From Haematococcus lacustris (taxonomy: Eukaryota > Chlorophyta > Chlorophyceae > Chlamydomonadales > Haematococcaceae), in contig JASKMD010000009.1 in the NCBI GenBank assembly GCA_030144725.1, forward strand, positions 2,519,031 to 2,583,030: 64,000 nucleotides of DNA. The letters run 5' to 3'. Under the pieces are notes generated by a model. It did no database searches and was not told the DNA's origin. It saw nothing but the letters and a program-made list of their open reading frames with translations. How positions within the stretch are numbered: the first letter of the stretch is position 1; each line of letters starts with the position of its first letter. Made by a program: the position numbers and the translations under genes. This document shows positions 1 through 8,420 of this stretch, one piece after another.

Positions 1-3000
1 TGTCCTGCTGCTGATGAACTTAAGACTGTACTTTGTGGTACTGCTCAAGAGGAGGGATCACTGCATTTCCTGTTTGCTGGCACTGTCAATGGGCACCAGG
101 CACGTTTCTTGTGTGACACTGGTGCCACACACTCCTTTGTTAGCACTGCCTTTGCTCTGAAGCATGCACTGCCACTGGAGTCTCTCCCCAAAGCACAGCA
201 GTGGTCCCTGGCTGACAACACCACTCTGTCCTGCAAGCAGTTTGCCACTGTGGACTTATGTCTGCCTGGTCACTGTGCTACAAGCAGGCTGACTGTCATG
301 CCTAGCTTTGTGCAAGGTTATGACGTGCTTCTGGGTGATGAGTGGCTTTTTGCCAACAAGGCCACCCTTTCTTATGAGAGTAAAACTCTTTCTTTGGCTG
401 CTGGTTGCAAGACTGCTGTAACACTGCCATGTCCTGCTGTGGCAGTTCCAAAGGGTGCTGGGTTCTGTTCTTCTGTAAGACCAACCCCTGCCTTCCTAAT
501 CAATGCTCTCAGAGCCAAGCCTGAGTTAATCTCAGCAACCCAGGCGTCCAGGTGGCTCCGTAATGGAGGCCGTGCTGTGGTGGCTATGGTCATGGCTGAT
601 GGCTCTGCCTCTACCAGTCCTGGTAACCCCAGTGACACTGACAATCCTCACATACCTGAAGTTATTAAAGCTGAGCTCCAAGCTCTCCTCAATGAGTACA
701 GTGATGTTTTTGAACCAATCACTAGTACCCCCCCTGAACGTCCTGTGGGTCATACCATACCCCTGGTCCCTGACTCTCGTCCACCTGTGACACCCATGTA
801 CCGTCTCAGTAAACCTGAGCAGGAGGAACTCAAGAAGCAGATCAAGGACTACCTGGCCAAAGGTATGATTGAGCCCAGCTCCTCTCCCTATGCTGCCCCC
901 ATCCTGTTTGTGCAAAAGAAGTCTGGTGAGCTTCGTATGTGCATTGACTACCGTCAGCTCAACAAGCTAACACTACGTGACCAGTACCCCTTGCCCAATA
1001 TTGATGATCTGTTTGACAGGTTGTCAGGGTGCTCTGTCTTCTCCTCCCTTGACCTACAAGCTGGTTATCACCAGATCAGGATCACCCTTGAGGACGTCCC
1101 CAAGACTGCCTTCAGGACTCCTGAGGGTCATTTCCAATTCAAGGTACTGTCCTTTGGCCTGACCAATGCACCTGCCACTTTCCAGCGTGTCATGAATGAT
1201 GCTTTTGCACCTGTTCTGGGAAAGTGTGCACTAGTCTATCTAGATGACATACTGGTCATGTCTAAGTCTTTACCTGATCACATGCAACACCTACGCCTCG
1301 TCTTTGACCTGCTGCGTGCTAACAATTTGTTTGCCAAGATGTCCAAATGTGAGTTTATGCAGCTCACCCTGAAATTCCTTGGCCATGTGATCACAACTGG
1401 TGCTATCTCAGTGGATCCTGATAAGGTGAGAGCCATCGCAGATTGGCCTCTCCCTTCCTCCCTGACCCAGCTGCAGTCATTCCTGGGTGCTGCCAACTTT
1501 GTTCGCAAGTTTGTGCAAGGCTTTAGTGCCATCTCAGCACCCTTGACTGATCTGTGTGGGAAGCTCAGTGCCACATTCCCATGGCACTCCTGGCCTGACA
1601 CTGAACGTCTTGCCTTCCATGAGCTTAAGTCTGCTGTGGCTAACGTGCCCATGTTGCGCCTGCCAGATCATACCCAACCCTTCCAGGTGTACTGTGATGC
1701 CTCACTCCAAGGAGTAGGCGCAGTCCTGATGCAGGATGGGTACCCCCTTGCTTATCTCAGCAAGAAGTTGTCCTCTGCTGAGGTCAATTACACCACAGGT
1801 GAGCAAGAGATGTTAGCTCTTGTCTCAGCCTGCAAAGAATGGCGTTGCTACCTTGAAGGTGTGCCATTCACTCTGTTCACCGATCATAAGCCTTTGATTT
1901 CACTGCCTACACAAAAGACTTTGTCTAGGCGTCAGGCTAGGTGGATGGAGCTGCTGTCTAGGTTTGACTTTAAGCTGGAGTATATTCCTGGCCCTGTCAA
2001 CCCAGCAGATCCTTTATCCCGGTTGTCTACTGGCCCCCAGGAAGGTGCCACTGTGTGTGCTGTGACCACCAGAAGGCAGTACAAACTTTCCTGTGGGGGG
2101 GAGGGAGCTAGTGTGGCTCGTGCCCTTGAGGCCAATGCCCCTGCTGCAGCCACTGCGAAATCCTCCTTAACTCCAGAAGCTACTGCAAATACTACTGATG
2201 AAAGCCATATTCGGGATTTTGTCCCCTTAGTCACCTGTACATCTGACACTTCGGTGCAGTATCCTGCGGCTCCTGCCCATCCTTTGGGTTTGTCTGATCA
2301 ACTCATCCAGGGATACCGGCTTGACCCTGCGTTTACTGCTGAAGCTGACCTGTCCAGCATGTACCAGGACACACATGGCCTATGGCGGCTCACTGGTAAG
2401 GATAAGGTAGTGGTCCCCAATGACTCTGAGCTGCGCAATCACATCTTACACGAGATGCATGATGCAGTCTATTCAGGTCATGTGGGCATCAACAAAACCC
2501 TGGAACGTGTGTCACGTGTGTTTTGGTGGAACACAATGCGTGCTGACGTCAGGTACTATGTGTCCACGTGTGATGCCTGTCAGCGTGACAAGGCGTCCAC
2601 ACTCAAGCCAGGTGGCCTGCTCAACCCTCTGTCTATACCTGACTACCGCTGGGAGTCTGTGTCCATGGACTTCATTACCAAGCTACCCTCTGGGTCACAT
2701 GGGTATGATGCTATCTGTGTCTTTGTGGACAGGCTCAGCAAGATGGTTCACTTTGTGCCCTGCCGTGAGGACCTTAAGGCACGCCGTTTTGCACAACTGT
2801 TCATTGACAATGTGTATAAACTGCATGGCATGCCTGCTGAGCTGATCTCTGACCGTGGCTCACTGTTCACCAGTGTGTTCTGGCGGGAGGTCATGAGGCG
2901 CTGTGGCTCCAAGCCTGCCCTCTCATCATCTTATCATCCACAGTCAGATGGCCAGACAGAAAGGTATAACCGTGTGTTAGAGGAGATGCTTAGGCACTAT

Positions 3001-3702
3001 ATCTCCCCTACTCAATCTGACTGGCCTGACTACTTAGCCTTGGCTGAGTTTGCTGTCAACAACTCGTGGCAGGAATCCATCCAGTCCACCCCCTTCCTGG
3101 TCAACACAGGTCAGTCCCCTGTGACTGTTGGCCTACGTGACCTGCCTTATGGTGGCCGTTGTCCCTCTGCTCATGCCTATACCCGTTGGTGGCAGGATGT
3201 TGTTGCCAATGCCAGGAAGTGCATGGCTGCAGCCCAATCCCGTCAGGCTGCCTATGCCAACAAGGCCAGGCGCGACGTTGAGTACAAGGTGGGCCAGAAG
3301 GTGTTGCTCAGCACCAAGAATCTCAAGCTTAAGCCTGGGAAGGCTCGCAAGCTCATACCTAGGTATGTGGGTCCCTTTGAGATCCTGCTTCTGGTTGGTG
3401 CAGTTGCTGTCAAGCTAGACCTGCCTGCCAGCATGAGCCGTCTGCACCCTGTCTTCCATGTGTCACTCATCAAGCCATACACTGGCACTGATGTTGGCTT
3501 CATGCCACCTCCTGTGACCTGGATGGATGAGACTCCTGTGTACTATGTTGAGCGTTTGCTTGACCACACACTCCTACAAATTAGTCCCTGCGTGGGGGAC
3601 TACCGCTCTACCCTGAGGAATGCCGTACACTCGGCCGCCTCATCACACAAGCCAACAGCTCTCAAGCACACGATGTCGTTAGTGCCAGCATCACCTGCCT
3701 GA
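1..3702 (+). CDS. Ty3/Gypsy retrotransposon polyprotein (Gypsy1), 5' partial, 3' truncated
   Basis: The frame is open from base 1, so the gag end and protease start lie outside the window. Reading order is aspartic protease (CDTGATHSF near base 112), reverse transcriptase (LDLQAGYHQIRI; catalytic YLDD near base 1240), RNase H (YCDASLQGVG, then TDHKPL), integrase zinc domain (H-H-C-C ending CDACQRDK) and integrase core (DFITKLP, ISDRGSLF, HPQSDGQTE), then a GPF-type tail and the start of a chromodomain (YYVERLLDH). Order PR-RT-RH-INT marks Ty3/Gypsy, here of the chromovirus type. Gypsy coding ends at about 3568, where a foldback end begins; the last 45 codons to the TGA are read through foldback and LINE sequence and are not Gypsy protein. 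No other frame break is visible. No LTR is seen in the window and the chromodomain does not resume downstream, so the copy is probably dead. Confidence 0.93.
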   Translation, partial: CPAADELKTVLCGTAQEEGSLHFLFAGTVNGHQARFLCDTGATHSFVSTAFALKHALPLESLPKAQQWSLADNTTLSCKQFATVDLCLPGHCATSRLTVMPSFVQGYDVLLGDEWLFANKATLSYESKTLSLAAGCKTAVTLPCPAVAVPKGAGFCSSVRPTPAFLINALRAKPELISATQASRWLRNGGRAVVAMVMADGSASTSPGNPSDTDNPHIPEVIKAELQALLNEYSDVFEPITSTPPERPVGHTIPLVPDSRPPVTPMYRLSKPEQEELKKQIKDYLAKGMIEPSSSPYAAPILFVQKKSGELRMCIDYRQLNKLTLRDQYPLPNIDDLFDRLSGCSVFSSLDLQAGYHQIRITLEDVPKTAFRTPEGHFQFKVLSFGLTNAPATFQRVMNDAFAPVLGKCALVYLDDILVMSKSLPDHMQHLRLVFDLLRANNLFAKMSKCEFMQLTLKFLGHVITTGAISVDPDKVRAIADWPLPSSLTQLQSFLGAANFVRKFVQGFSAISAPLTDLCGKLSATFPWHSWPDTERLAFHELKSAVANVPMLRLPDHTQPFQVYCDASLQGVGAVLMQDGYPLAYLSKKLSSAEVNYTTGEQEMLALVSACKEWRCYLEGVPFTLFTDHKPLISLPTQKTLSRRQARWMELLSRFDFKLEYIPGPVNPADPLSRLSTGPQEGATVCAVTTRRQYKLSCGGEGASVARALEANAPAAATAKSSLTPEATANTTDESHIRDFVPLVTCTSDTSVQYPAAPAHPLGLSDQLIQGYRLDPAFTAEADLSSMYQDTHGLWRLTGKDKVVVPNDSELRNHILHEMHDAVYSGHVGINKTLERVSRVFWWNTMRADVRYYVSTCDACQRDKASTLKPGGLLNPLSIPDYRWESVSMDFITKLPSGSHGYDAICVFVDRLSKMVHFVPCREDLKARRFAQLFIDNVYKLHGMPAELISDRGSLFTSVFWREVMRRCGSKPALSSSYHPQSDGQTERYNRVLEEMLRHYISPTQSDWPDYLALAEFAVNNSWQESIQSTPFLVNTGQSPVTVGLRDLPYGGRCPSAHAYTRWWQDVVANARKCMAAAQSRQAAYANKARRDVEYKVGQKVLLSTKNLKLKPGKARKLIPRYVGPFEILLLVGAVAVKLDLPASMSRLHPVFHVSLIKPYTGTDVGFMPPPVTWMDETPVYYVERLLDHTLLQISPCVGDYRSTLRNAVHSAASSHKPTALKHTMSLVPASPA
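3569..3593 (+). repeat. FB1 foldback element, left terminus (interrupted by LINE1)
   Basis: The sequence CACTCCTACAAATTAGTCCC followed by TGCGT almost matches the termini of the palindromic MITE at 40638-40982. It interrupts the chromodomain of Gypsy1. The rest of this terminus lies beyond LINE1, starting at 7467, where the TAGTCCCTGCGT target duplication is repeated and the foldback sequence resumes. Confidence 0.75.
3582..3593 (+). repeat. LINE1 target-site duplication, left copy
   Basis: TAGTCCCTGCGT occurs here and again at 7467-7478, directly outside the two ends of LINE1. A 12-bp duplication fits target-primed insertion of a non-LTR element into the foldback terminus. Confidence 0.75.
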
Positions 3703-6700
3703 AAAGCCTAGGCATCACTCACGCATCTGAGCTCAGCTGCCAGGGCAACACATACATCATCACCGGCAGCATGCTCACATCGAAGTACGGGAAAAAGGTC
3801 AAGCAGAAGCACATCATCGCCCTCAACAGACTTGCGGCCATGGCGGCCCAACCCTCATGCCCAGACGCGACCGCAATGCGCACCATCCGGGACAGCCGCA
3901 ACACATCACTCGACCTCCCGCCCGACCAACGCAGAATCACACCCTGGGCCGCGGGCCTCACGGAACTTGTGCCCACACCCGCAGTGCCAGACACCAGAAC
4001 CCGCTATATGGATATGAAAGCGTATGCGGCCATGCACGCAACACAACCAGACAAGACAGAGCGGGCACCAGCGGCGCCCGCAGACCACGAGGCCATTAGG
4101 TCGAGCTCACGGCTGCTGAGACGAGAGCAACGAGCAACACCCTCGAACCCAACAGAGCCTACACGTCCCAAGGCGGGCACAAAACGGACCAAAGATGGCA
4201 GACATGTCCACACAATCCCGGCTGACATCGTGCGCATACCAGGCCTTGCCCTCCCGGGGCTCTCAAGCTGGAAGGTGGACAAAGCCTGCCGGTGCAAGCT
4301 CACGGACCTAGGGCACATACTAGGGGCCATGTACGACCACCAAGAGGCCATCACCAACATAGACGGCTGGCAATGGGATGGCATCAACAAGGAAAGTTAC
4401 TACAAGGTGCACTGGAAACCTACCGTCATCGAACGATGGGCCCTACATCTATGTGCTAAAGAAGACTACACTCCCACACACATAGAGGCCATCAGTAGGG
4501 AAGAGGCTAAGAACGTTTGCACTTGTGAGCTGTGCTGGCTACCAAGAGGGGACAGCCCAATGTGCCACAATTGCAAGAGGGCCTACCACCCTACTTGCCT
4601 CGAGAAAGCCCTCCTGTCGGGACACAAGGAACCAGGCTACTGGTTGTGCCCCATATGCAAGTTTGGCAGCAACGACTTCAAGACTACCATGCGTCAGACA
4701 GCGCACTCAGACCTCATACGAGTACACTGGCGCCCCACCCTTGAACCGGCACCGCTCATCAAGGCACACCTGGACTACACGGCAAAGCGCAACGACTACG
4801 ACGAGGAAAACAGGCAGATACAAGAGGCCAGACATGCGAGGCCCGACGCGAACCTGCCGGCCCACACACGGCAGGGGCTACCGGACCCGCACACTTGGCT
4901 ACCCCGGTGCACCAACTTGCACTCGAAGGCCACCTTCCACACGTACCCCATCAACCCGCAAACGGACATAGTCGGGACGGGCAAATGCGAAACCTTTCTG
5001 CAACTACACCCCCACATGACCACTCCCGCGATGAACCTCAACACGGGGGAGCCCATCATGCCCAAGCACGACCTGGTGCAACACGTAACGGCTCACGACG
5101 AGTCGGGCCGCACAATAGGCCTCCTGACCAAACAACAACACCAACACCTACACGCTTGGTTACAGCACACACCACACGCACGCAACCTGGCCACAGAACT
5201 GGTGGCCCTCCTAAGGAGACGGGAGACACAGAGCAGCCGCCACCCCATGAGAGTGGCACAAGACAAAGCCCTTACCACCCTACACACCACGCGACTCTTT
5301 ACAAGTACCGTCCAAAGATGGGCTGACCCACTCACAGTTAGACCAGAAACCACTACCTACTGGAGCCCCGACATCAATGACACGGCCTTTGGTGCACACC
5401 ACAACTGCCTACTAGTACGCCACACTGGGCTATCCACATGGAACGTACCGGCAGACGATGCAGTGGCACTGAAATGCGTCAACCATGCTATACACTCAGC
5501 TACCCACGAGGAGGCCATGGCCACCATCATGCTGATCCCTGGTAAAAAGGGCATCTCCTACCCAAAACACATAGACACCCTGCGGCGCTACCCTGAGTAC
5601 TGCCAGCACTTGGCTAGCATACCCCCCACCAAGACCAACTGCCCCAAGCCAGGCAAGCACGCCAACCTCCACATCTACGTCATCTGGAATGCAGGGGGAC
5701 AACAACTCGTCACCAAAGGCAACCCCCAGGGCTGGCTGGCTAGCACTGCCACTGCCCTCCACCCTCAACGGGACACACACCCAATCCACAACAGACCAAC
5801 GAACCAAAGCCAGCCGGCCACACACCCCAGCGGCCACAAACAACACATGCGCCTGCCGCTGGACAGGGACCTCCCCACCTCGGGCCACGAACGCAGCCAC
5901 CAACAGCTCACGCAACACTCCACGACGCAGCCACGGATGGCCATCACCGAATGGGCCACGATCGCGTACTCGGATGGCAGCTGCATCAAGACCTCGGGGG
6001 CAGCCCCAGCGAGCGTCGGGGCGGGGGTCTATATCCCGGAGACCAACGTCCTCATCACCGTCGCCTTGGACGACCCAGAAAGCAACACCATCAACAGGGC
6101 GGAACTCACGGCGATACACGCGGCACTCAAAGCGGGGGCCAAACGCATCGCCACCGATAGCCTCTGCTCCCTCTATCAGATCCGCCGAGCCCTCGCCAAC
6201 CCGATGTCGCTCACCACCCACAGACATAACGACATCTTGACAGACATCGCCACCCTCATCGTCGACAGCCCTGTCACTATTCATTTCCTTAAAGTCCGGG
6301 CCCACTCGGGCATCATCGGCAACGAAGGCGCCGACGCCCTCGCCAAGCACGCGGCACTACACCCAGAGCTGGCCAACACCCCGGCCTACCGCCCGAACAC
6401 ACGGAAGGAGACCAACACCTGGCTCAACAACGAAGCCGACGGCGAAACCCGTGTCCCACTGCCGGACTGCCGCCAAAGCGTGCGAGCACACATGCACCGC
6501 AAGCACAGCCTCGGTCTCGCCAATCAAGACAGCATCTACTACCAGATGTCCCAGGAAATCACTAAGGCCGCGGCAACAGGAGCAGGCGAAAGAGTTATGA
6601 CCGATACGAACATCTCCACTCACGCGCAACGAACTGCCCTACTATATCGCACCGGCGGGCTCTATAATCAAAAGCTGGCCATGCGCTGGAAACGGGCGAC

Positions 6701-7358
6701 TGACGACCGGTGCCCACTCTGCGGGGAAGCCGACAGTGCCACTCACCTTCTGTCAGGCTGCAGCGAGACGCTCCCGCTTGTGCAAGAAAGGCACAACGGG
6801 GCCGGTCGCCTCATAGCTAAAGCCATAAGCAAGGGAACCCTGGGCGGGTACATCCGCTATGCCGACACCGGCAGCTGGGAGAAGGGCGCAAAAGAAAACC
6901 TCAACCTCCCTAACGACACACTACACACAACGTTACGTGCACTAGGCCTAACCCCTGCAGAAACCGAACACACCACCAGACCGGACATTATCATGGTGAC
7001 CCCACTTGCGAAGCCCGGCAAGCTCCGCAAAGACACTAAGCAGGTCAACATCATAGAGATCAAGTATTGTCCGGACTCACGGTGGACGGACCAACTGGAC
7101 AAGGCACTTAATCAACACACCCACCTAGCCCAGACCATACGCAAGGAAGACCACATGGTTGCAATCATACCAATCCTACTGGGAATAGGTGGCATCACGT
7201 ACGAAGCACACACAAAACAACACCTCCTGGCCCTGAGGGTCACTCAAGCCAATACTACTAAACTGCTCAACAAACTAACCAGACACGCGGTGGAGACGGC
7301 CCACTCCATAGCAAAGACAAGCTATAGACTCAGGGCCACTAAAGGGGGGGGAGGGTAG
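3585..7358 (+). CDS. LINE1 ORF: PHD finger, RNase H, zinc knuckle, restriction-like endonuclease
   Basis: This is one uninterrupted frame to the TAG. The first ATG is at 3771, but homology to LINE2 begins upstream near base 3630 (TLGRLITQ, CLKSLG), so the protein lacks a natural start: the element is 5' truncated. Counted from 3771, a PHD-type Cys4-His-Cys3 finger lies near residues 248-300 (CTCELCW, MCHNCKRAYHPTC, WLCPICK). RNase H lies near 730-875 (YSDGSC, NRAEL, ATDSLC, GNEGAD supply the acidic residues). A CPLCGEADSATHLLSGC zinc motif follows. The C-terminus holds a PD-(D/E)XK-like motif (RPDII, then IIEIKYC), typical of restriction-like endonuclease. This order fits the Dualen/RandI clade. 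There is no frameshift or stop, so it is probably a recent insertion. Confidence 0.87.
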   Translation, partial: SLRGGLPLYPEECRTLGRLITQANSSQAHDVVSASITCLKSLGITHASELSCQGNTYIITGSMLTSKYGKKVKQKHIIALNRLAAMAAQPSCPDATAMRTIRDSRNTSLDLPPDQRRITPWAAGLTELVPTPAVPDTRTRYMDMKAYAAMHATQPDKTERAPAAPADHEAIRSSSRLLRREQRATPSNPTEPTRPKAGTKRTKDGRHVHTIPADIVRIPGLALPGLSSWKVDKACRCKLTDLGHILGAMYDHQEAITNIDGWQWDGINKESYYKVHWKPTVIERWALHLCAKEDYTPTHIEAISREEAKNVCTCELCWLPRGDSPMCHNCKRAYHPTCLEKALLSGHKEPGYWLCPICKFGSNDFKTTMRQTAHSDLIRVHWRPTLEPAPLIKAHLDYTAKRNDYDEENRQIQEARHARPDANLPAHTRQGLPDPHTWLPRCTNLHSKATFHTYPINPQTDIVGTGKCETFLQLHPHMTTPAMNLNTGEPIMPKHDLVQHVTAHDESGRTIGLLTKQQHQHLHAWLQHTPHARNLATELVALLRRRETQSSRHPMRVAQDKALTTLHTTRLFTSTVQRWADPLTVRPETTTYWSPDINDTAFGAHHNCLLVRHTGLSTWNVPADDAVALKCVNHAIHSATHEEAMATIMLIPGKKGISYPKHIDTLRRYPEYCQHLASIPPTKTNCPKPGKHANLHIYVIWNAGGQQLVTKGNPQGWLASTATALHPQRDTHPIHNRPTNQSQPATHPSGHKQHMRLPLDRDLPTSGHERSHQQLTQHSTTQPRMAITEWATIAYSDGSCIKTSGAAPASVGAGVYIPETNVLITVALDDPESNTINRAELTAIHAALKAGAKRIATDSLCSLYQIRRALANPMSLTTHRHNDILTDIATLIVDSPVTIHFLKVRAHSGIIGNEGADALAKHAALHPELANTPAYRPNTRKETNTWLNNEADGETRVPLPDCRQSVRAHMHRKHSLGLANQDSIYYQMSQEITKAAATGAGERVMTDTNISTHAQRTALLYRTGGLYNQKLAMRWKRATDDRCPLCGEADSATHLLSGCSETLPLVQERHNGAGRLIAKAISKGTLGGYIRYADTGSWEKGAKENLNLPNDTLHTTLRALGLTPAETEHTTRPDIIMVTPLAKPGKLRKDTKQVNIIEIKYCPDSRWTDQLDKALNQHTHLAQTIRKEDHMVAIIPILLGIGGITYEAHTKQHLLALRVTQANTTKLLNKLTRHAVETAHSIAKTSYRLRATKGGGG

Positions 7359-7466
7359 GTTGATCTCTTCTCCTGCTGGATGGTGGGAGCAGGCCGCGCC
7401 CCAGGCGGTAGCTCCTCCCTTAATGCACGCCGGTGAATACCGGAGTAGTCTTCTTCTTCTTCTTTC
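3594..7466 (+). mobile_element. LINE1: 5'-truncated Dualen/RandI-like non-LTR retrotransposon
   Basis: The element runs from just after the left 12-bp duplication to the (CTT)n-type 3' end TTCTTCTTCTTCTTTC. It is collinear with LINE2 on the minus strand (35898-45347), including the 3' untranslated region. The reverse transcriptase is missing; the copy starts near the end of the RT thumb (TLGRLITQ, matching LGQLITQ in LINE2), as expected of 5' truncation. The tail is (CTT)n rather than poly(A). Confidence 0.85.
7430..7443 (+). other. LINE1 3' UTR stem-loop
   Basis: CCGGT-GAAT-ACCGG forms a 5-bp stem about 24 bases before the 3' end. In LINE2 the same position (35934-35920) reads CCGGC-loop-GCCGG, so the closing pair changed from T-A to C-G while pairing was kept. 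It is probably a recognition structure for the element's own reverse transcriptase. Confidence 0.6.
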
Positions 7467-7612
7467 TAGTCCCTGCGTTTCTCCCTGCGCTTGGGCCGAC
7501 TTCGTCCGTTGGGGCTGAAGTTCAGCCAGTTGGAAGCTGATGATGTAAGGAATTCATCCCAAAAAGAATCAGGTCAAAAAAGTCAAAGGCGGAGGCTGGG
7601 CGGCCCGTGGCG
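7467..7612 (+). repeat. FB1 foldback element, subterminal segment
   Basis: After the LINE1 duplication the foldback terminus continues with TTTCTCCCTGCGC, then GGGCCGACTTCGTCCG-TTGGGGCTGAA, then CCCAAAAAGAATCAGG and AAAAAAGTCAAAGG. The same ordered blocks occur at both ends of FB2 (15665-15780 and the reverse complement of 21421-21540). The GGGCTGAA box is also in the MITE at 40638-40982. Confidence 0.75.
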
Positions 7613-8358
7613 TTCACGCAGGGACGGATGCAGGGATGGAGGGGGGGGCGCAGGGATGAGTGCAGGGATTGAAGGGGGGGTGCAGGGACGAACGCAGGGA
7701 TGGATTGGGGGTGCAGGGATGGACGCAGGGATGGAGGGGGGGGTGCAGGGACGAACGCAGGGATGACTTGGGGGTGCAGGGACAAACGCAGGGACGAGTG
7801 CAGGGACGGATGCAGGGATGACGGGCGCAGGGACGAGTGCAGGGATGAGCGCAGGGACGAGTGCAGGGATTAGTGCAGGGACGAGTGCAGGGATGACGGG
7901 CGCAGGGACGAGTGCAGGGACGAGCGCAGGGACGAGTGCAGGGATTACGGGCGCAGGGACGAGTGCAGGGAGAAAGGGCGCAGGGACTAGTGCAGGGATT
8001 ACGGACGCAGGGACGAGTGCAGGGATAAAGGGCGCAGGGACGCGTGCAGGGACGAGCGCAGGGACGAGTGCAGGGATTAGTGCAGGGACGAGTGCAGGGA
8101 CAATGAGCGCAGGGACGAATGCAGGGATGATGGGCGCAGGGACGAGTGCAGGGACGAGCGCAGGGACGAGTGCAGGGATTACGGAGGCAGGGACGAGCGC
8201 AGGGATGACGGGCGCAGGGACGAGTGCAGGGACGAGGGCAGGGATTACGGACGCAGGGACGAGTGCAGGGACGAGCGCAGGGACGAGTGCAGGGATTGAA
8301 GTGGGGGTGCAGGGACGAGTGCAGGGATGAGTGCAGGGAGGAGTGCAGGGACGAACGC
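7613..8358 (+). repeat. FB1 minisatellite core, GCAGGGACGAGT-type units
   Basis: Tandem, degenerate 12- and 15-bp units (GCAGGGACGAGT, GCAGGGATTACGGGC and variants) fill about 745 bp. All units contain CAGGGA, the reverse complement of the TCCCTG in the FB1 terminus, so the array looks expanded from terminal sequence. Unit lengths divisible by three give long spurious reading frames. The array stops at about 8358 without a recognisable right terminus (expected GTAGGAGTG), so FB1 is truncated on that side. Confidence 0.9.
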
Positions 8359-8420
8359 AACCTGGTTACAATCAGCACTTCCTAATCAGTGTGTTGTGAC
8401 CTCAACGACAGGTTCAGTGT

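Noticed and set aside
3582..3702. Gypsy1 C-terminus running to the TGA at 3702
   Set aside because: The last part aligns with foldback and LINE sequence in another frame, not with chromodomain sequence.
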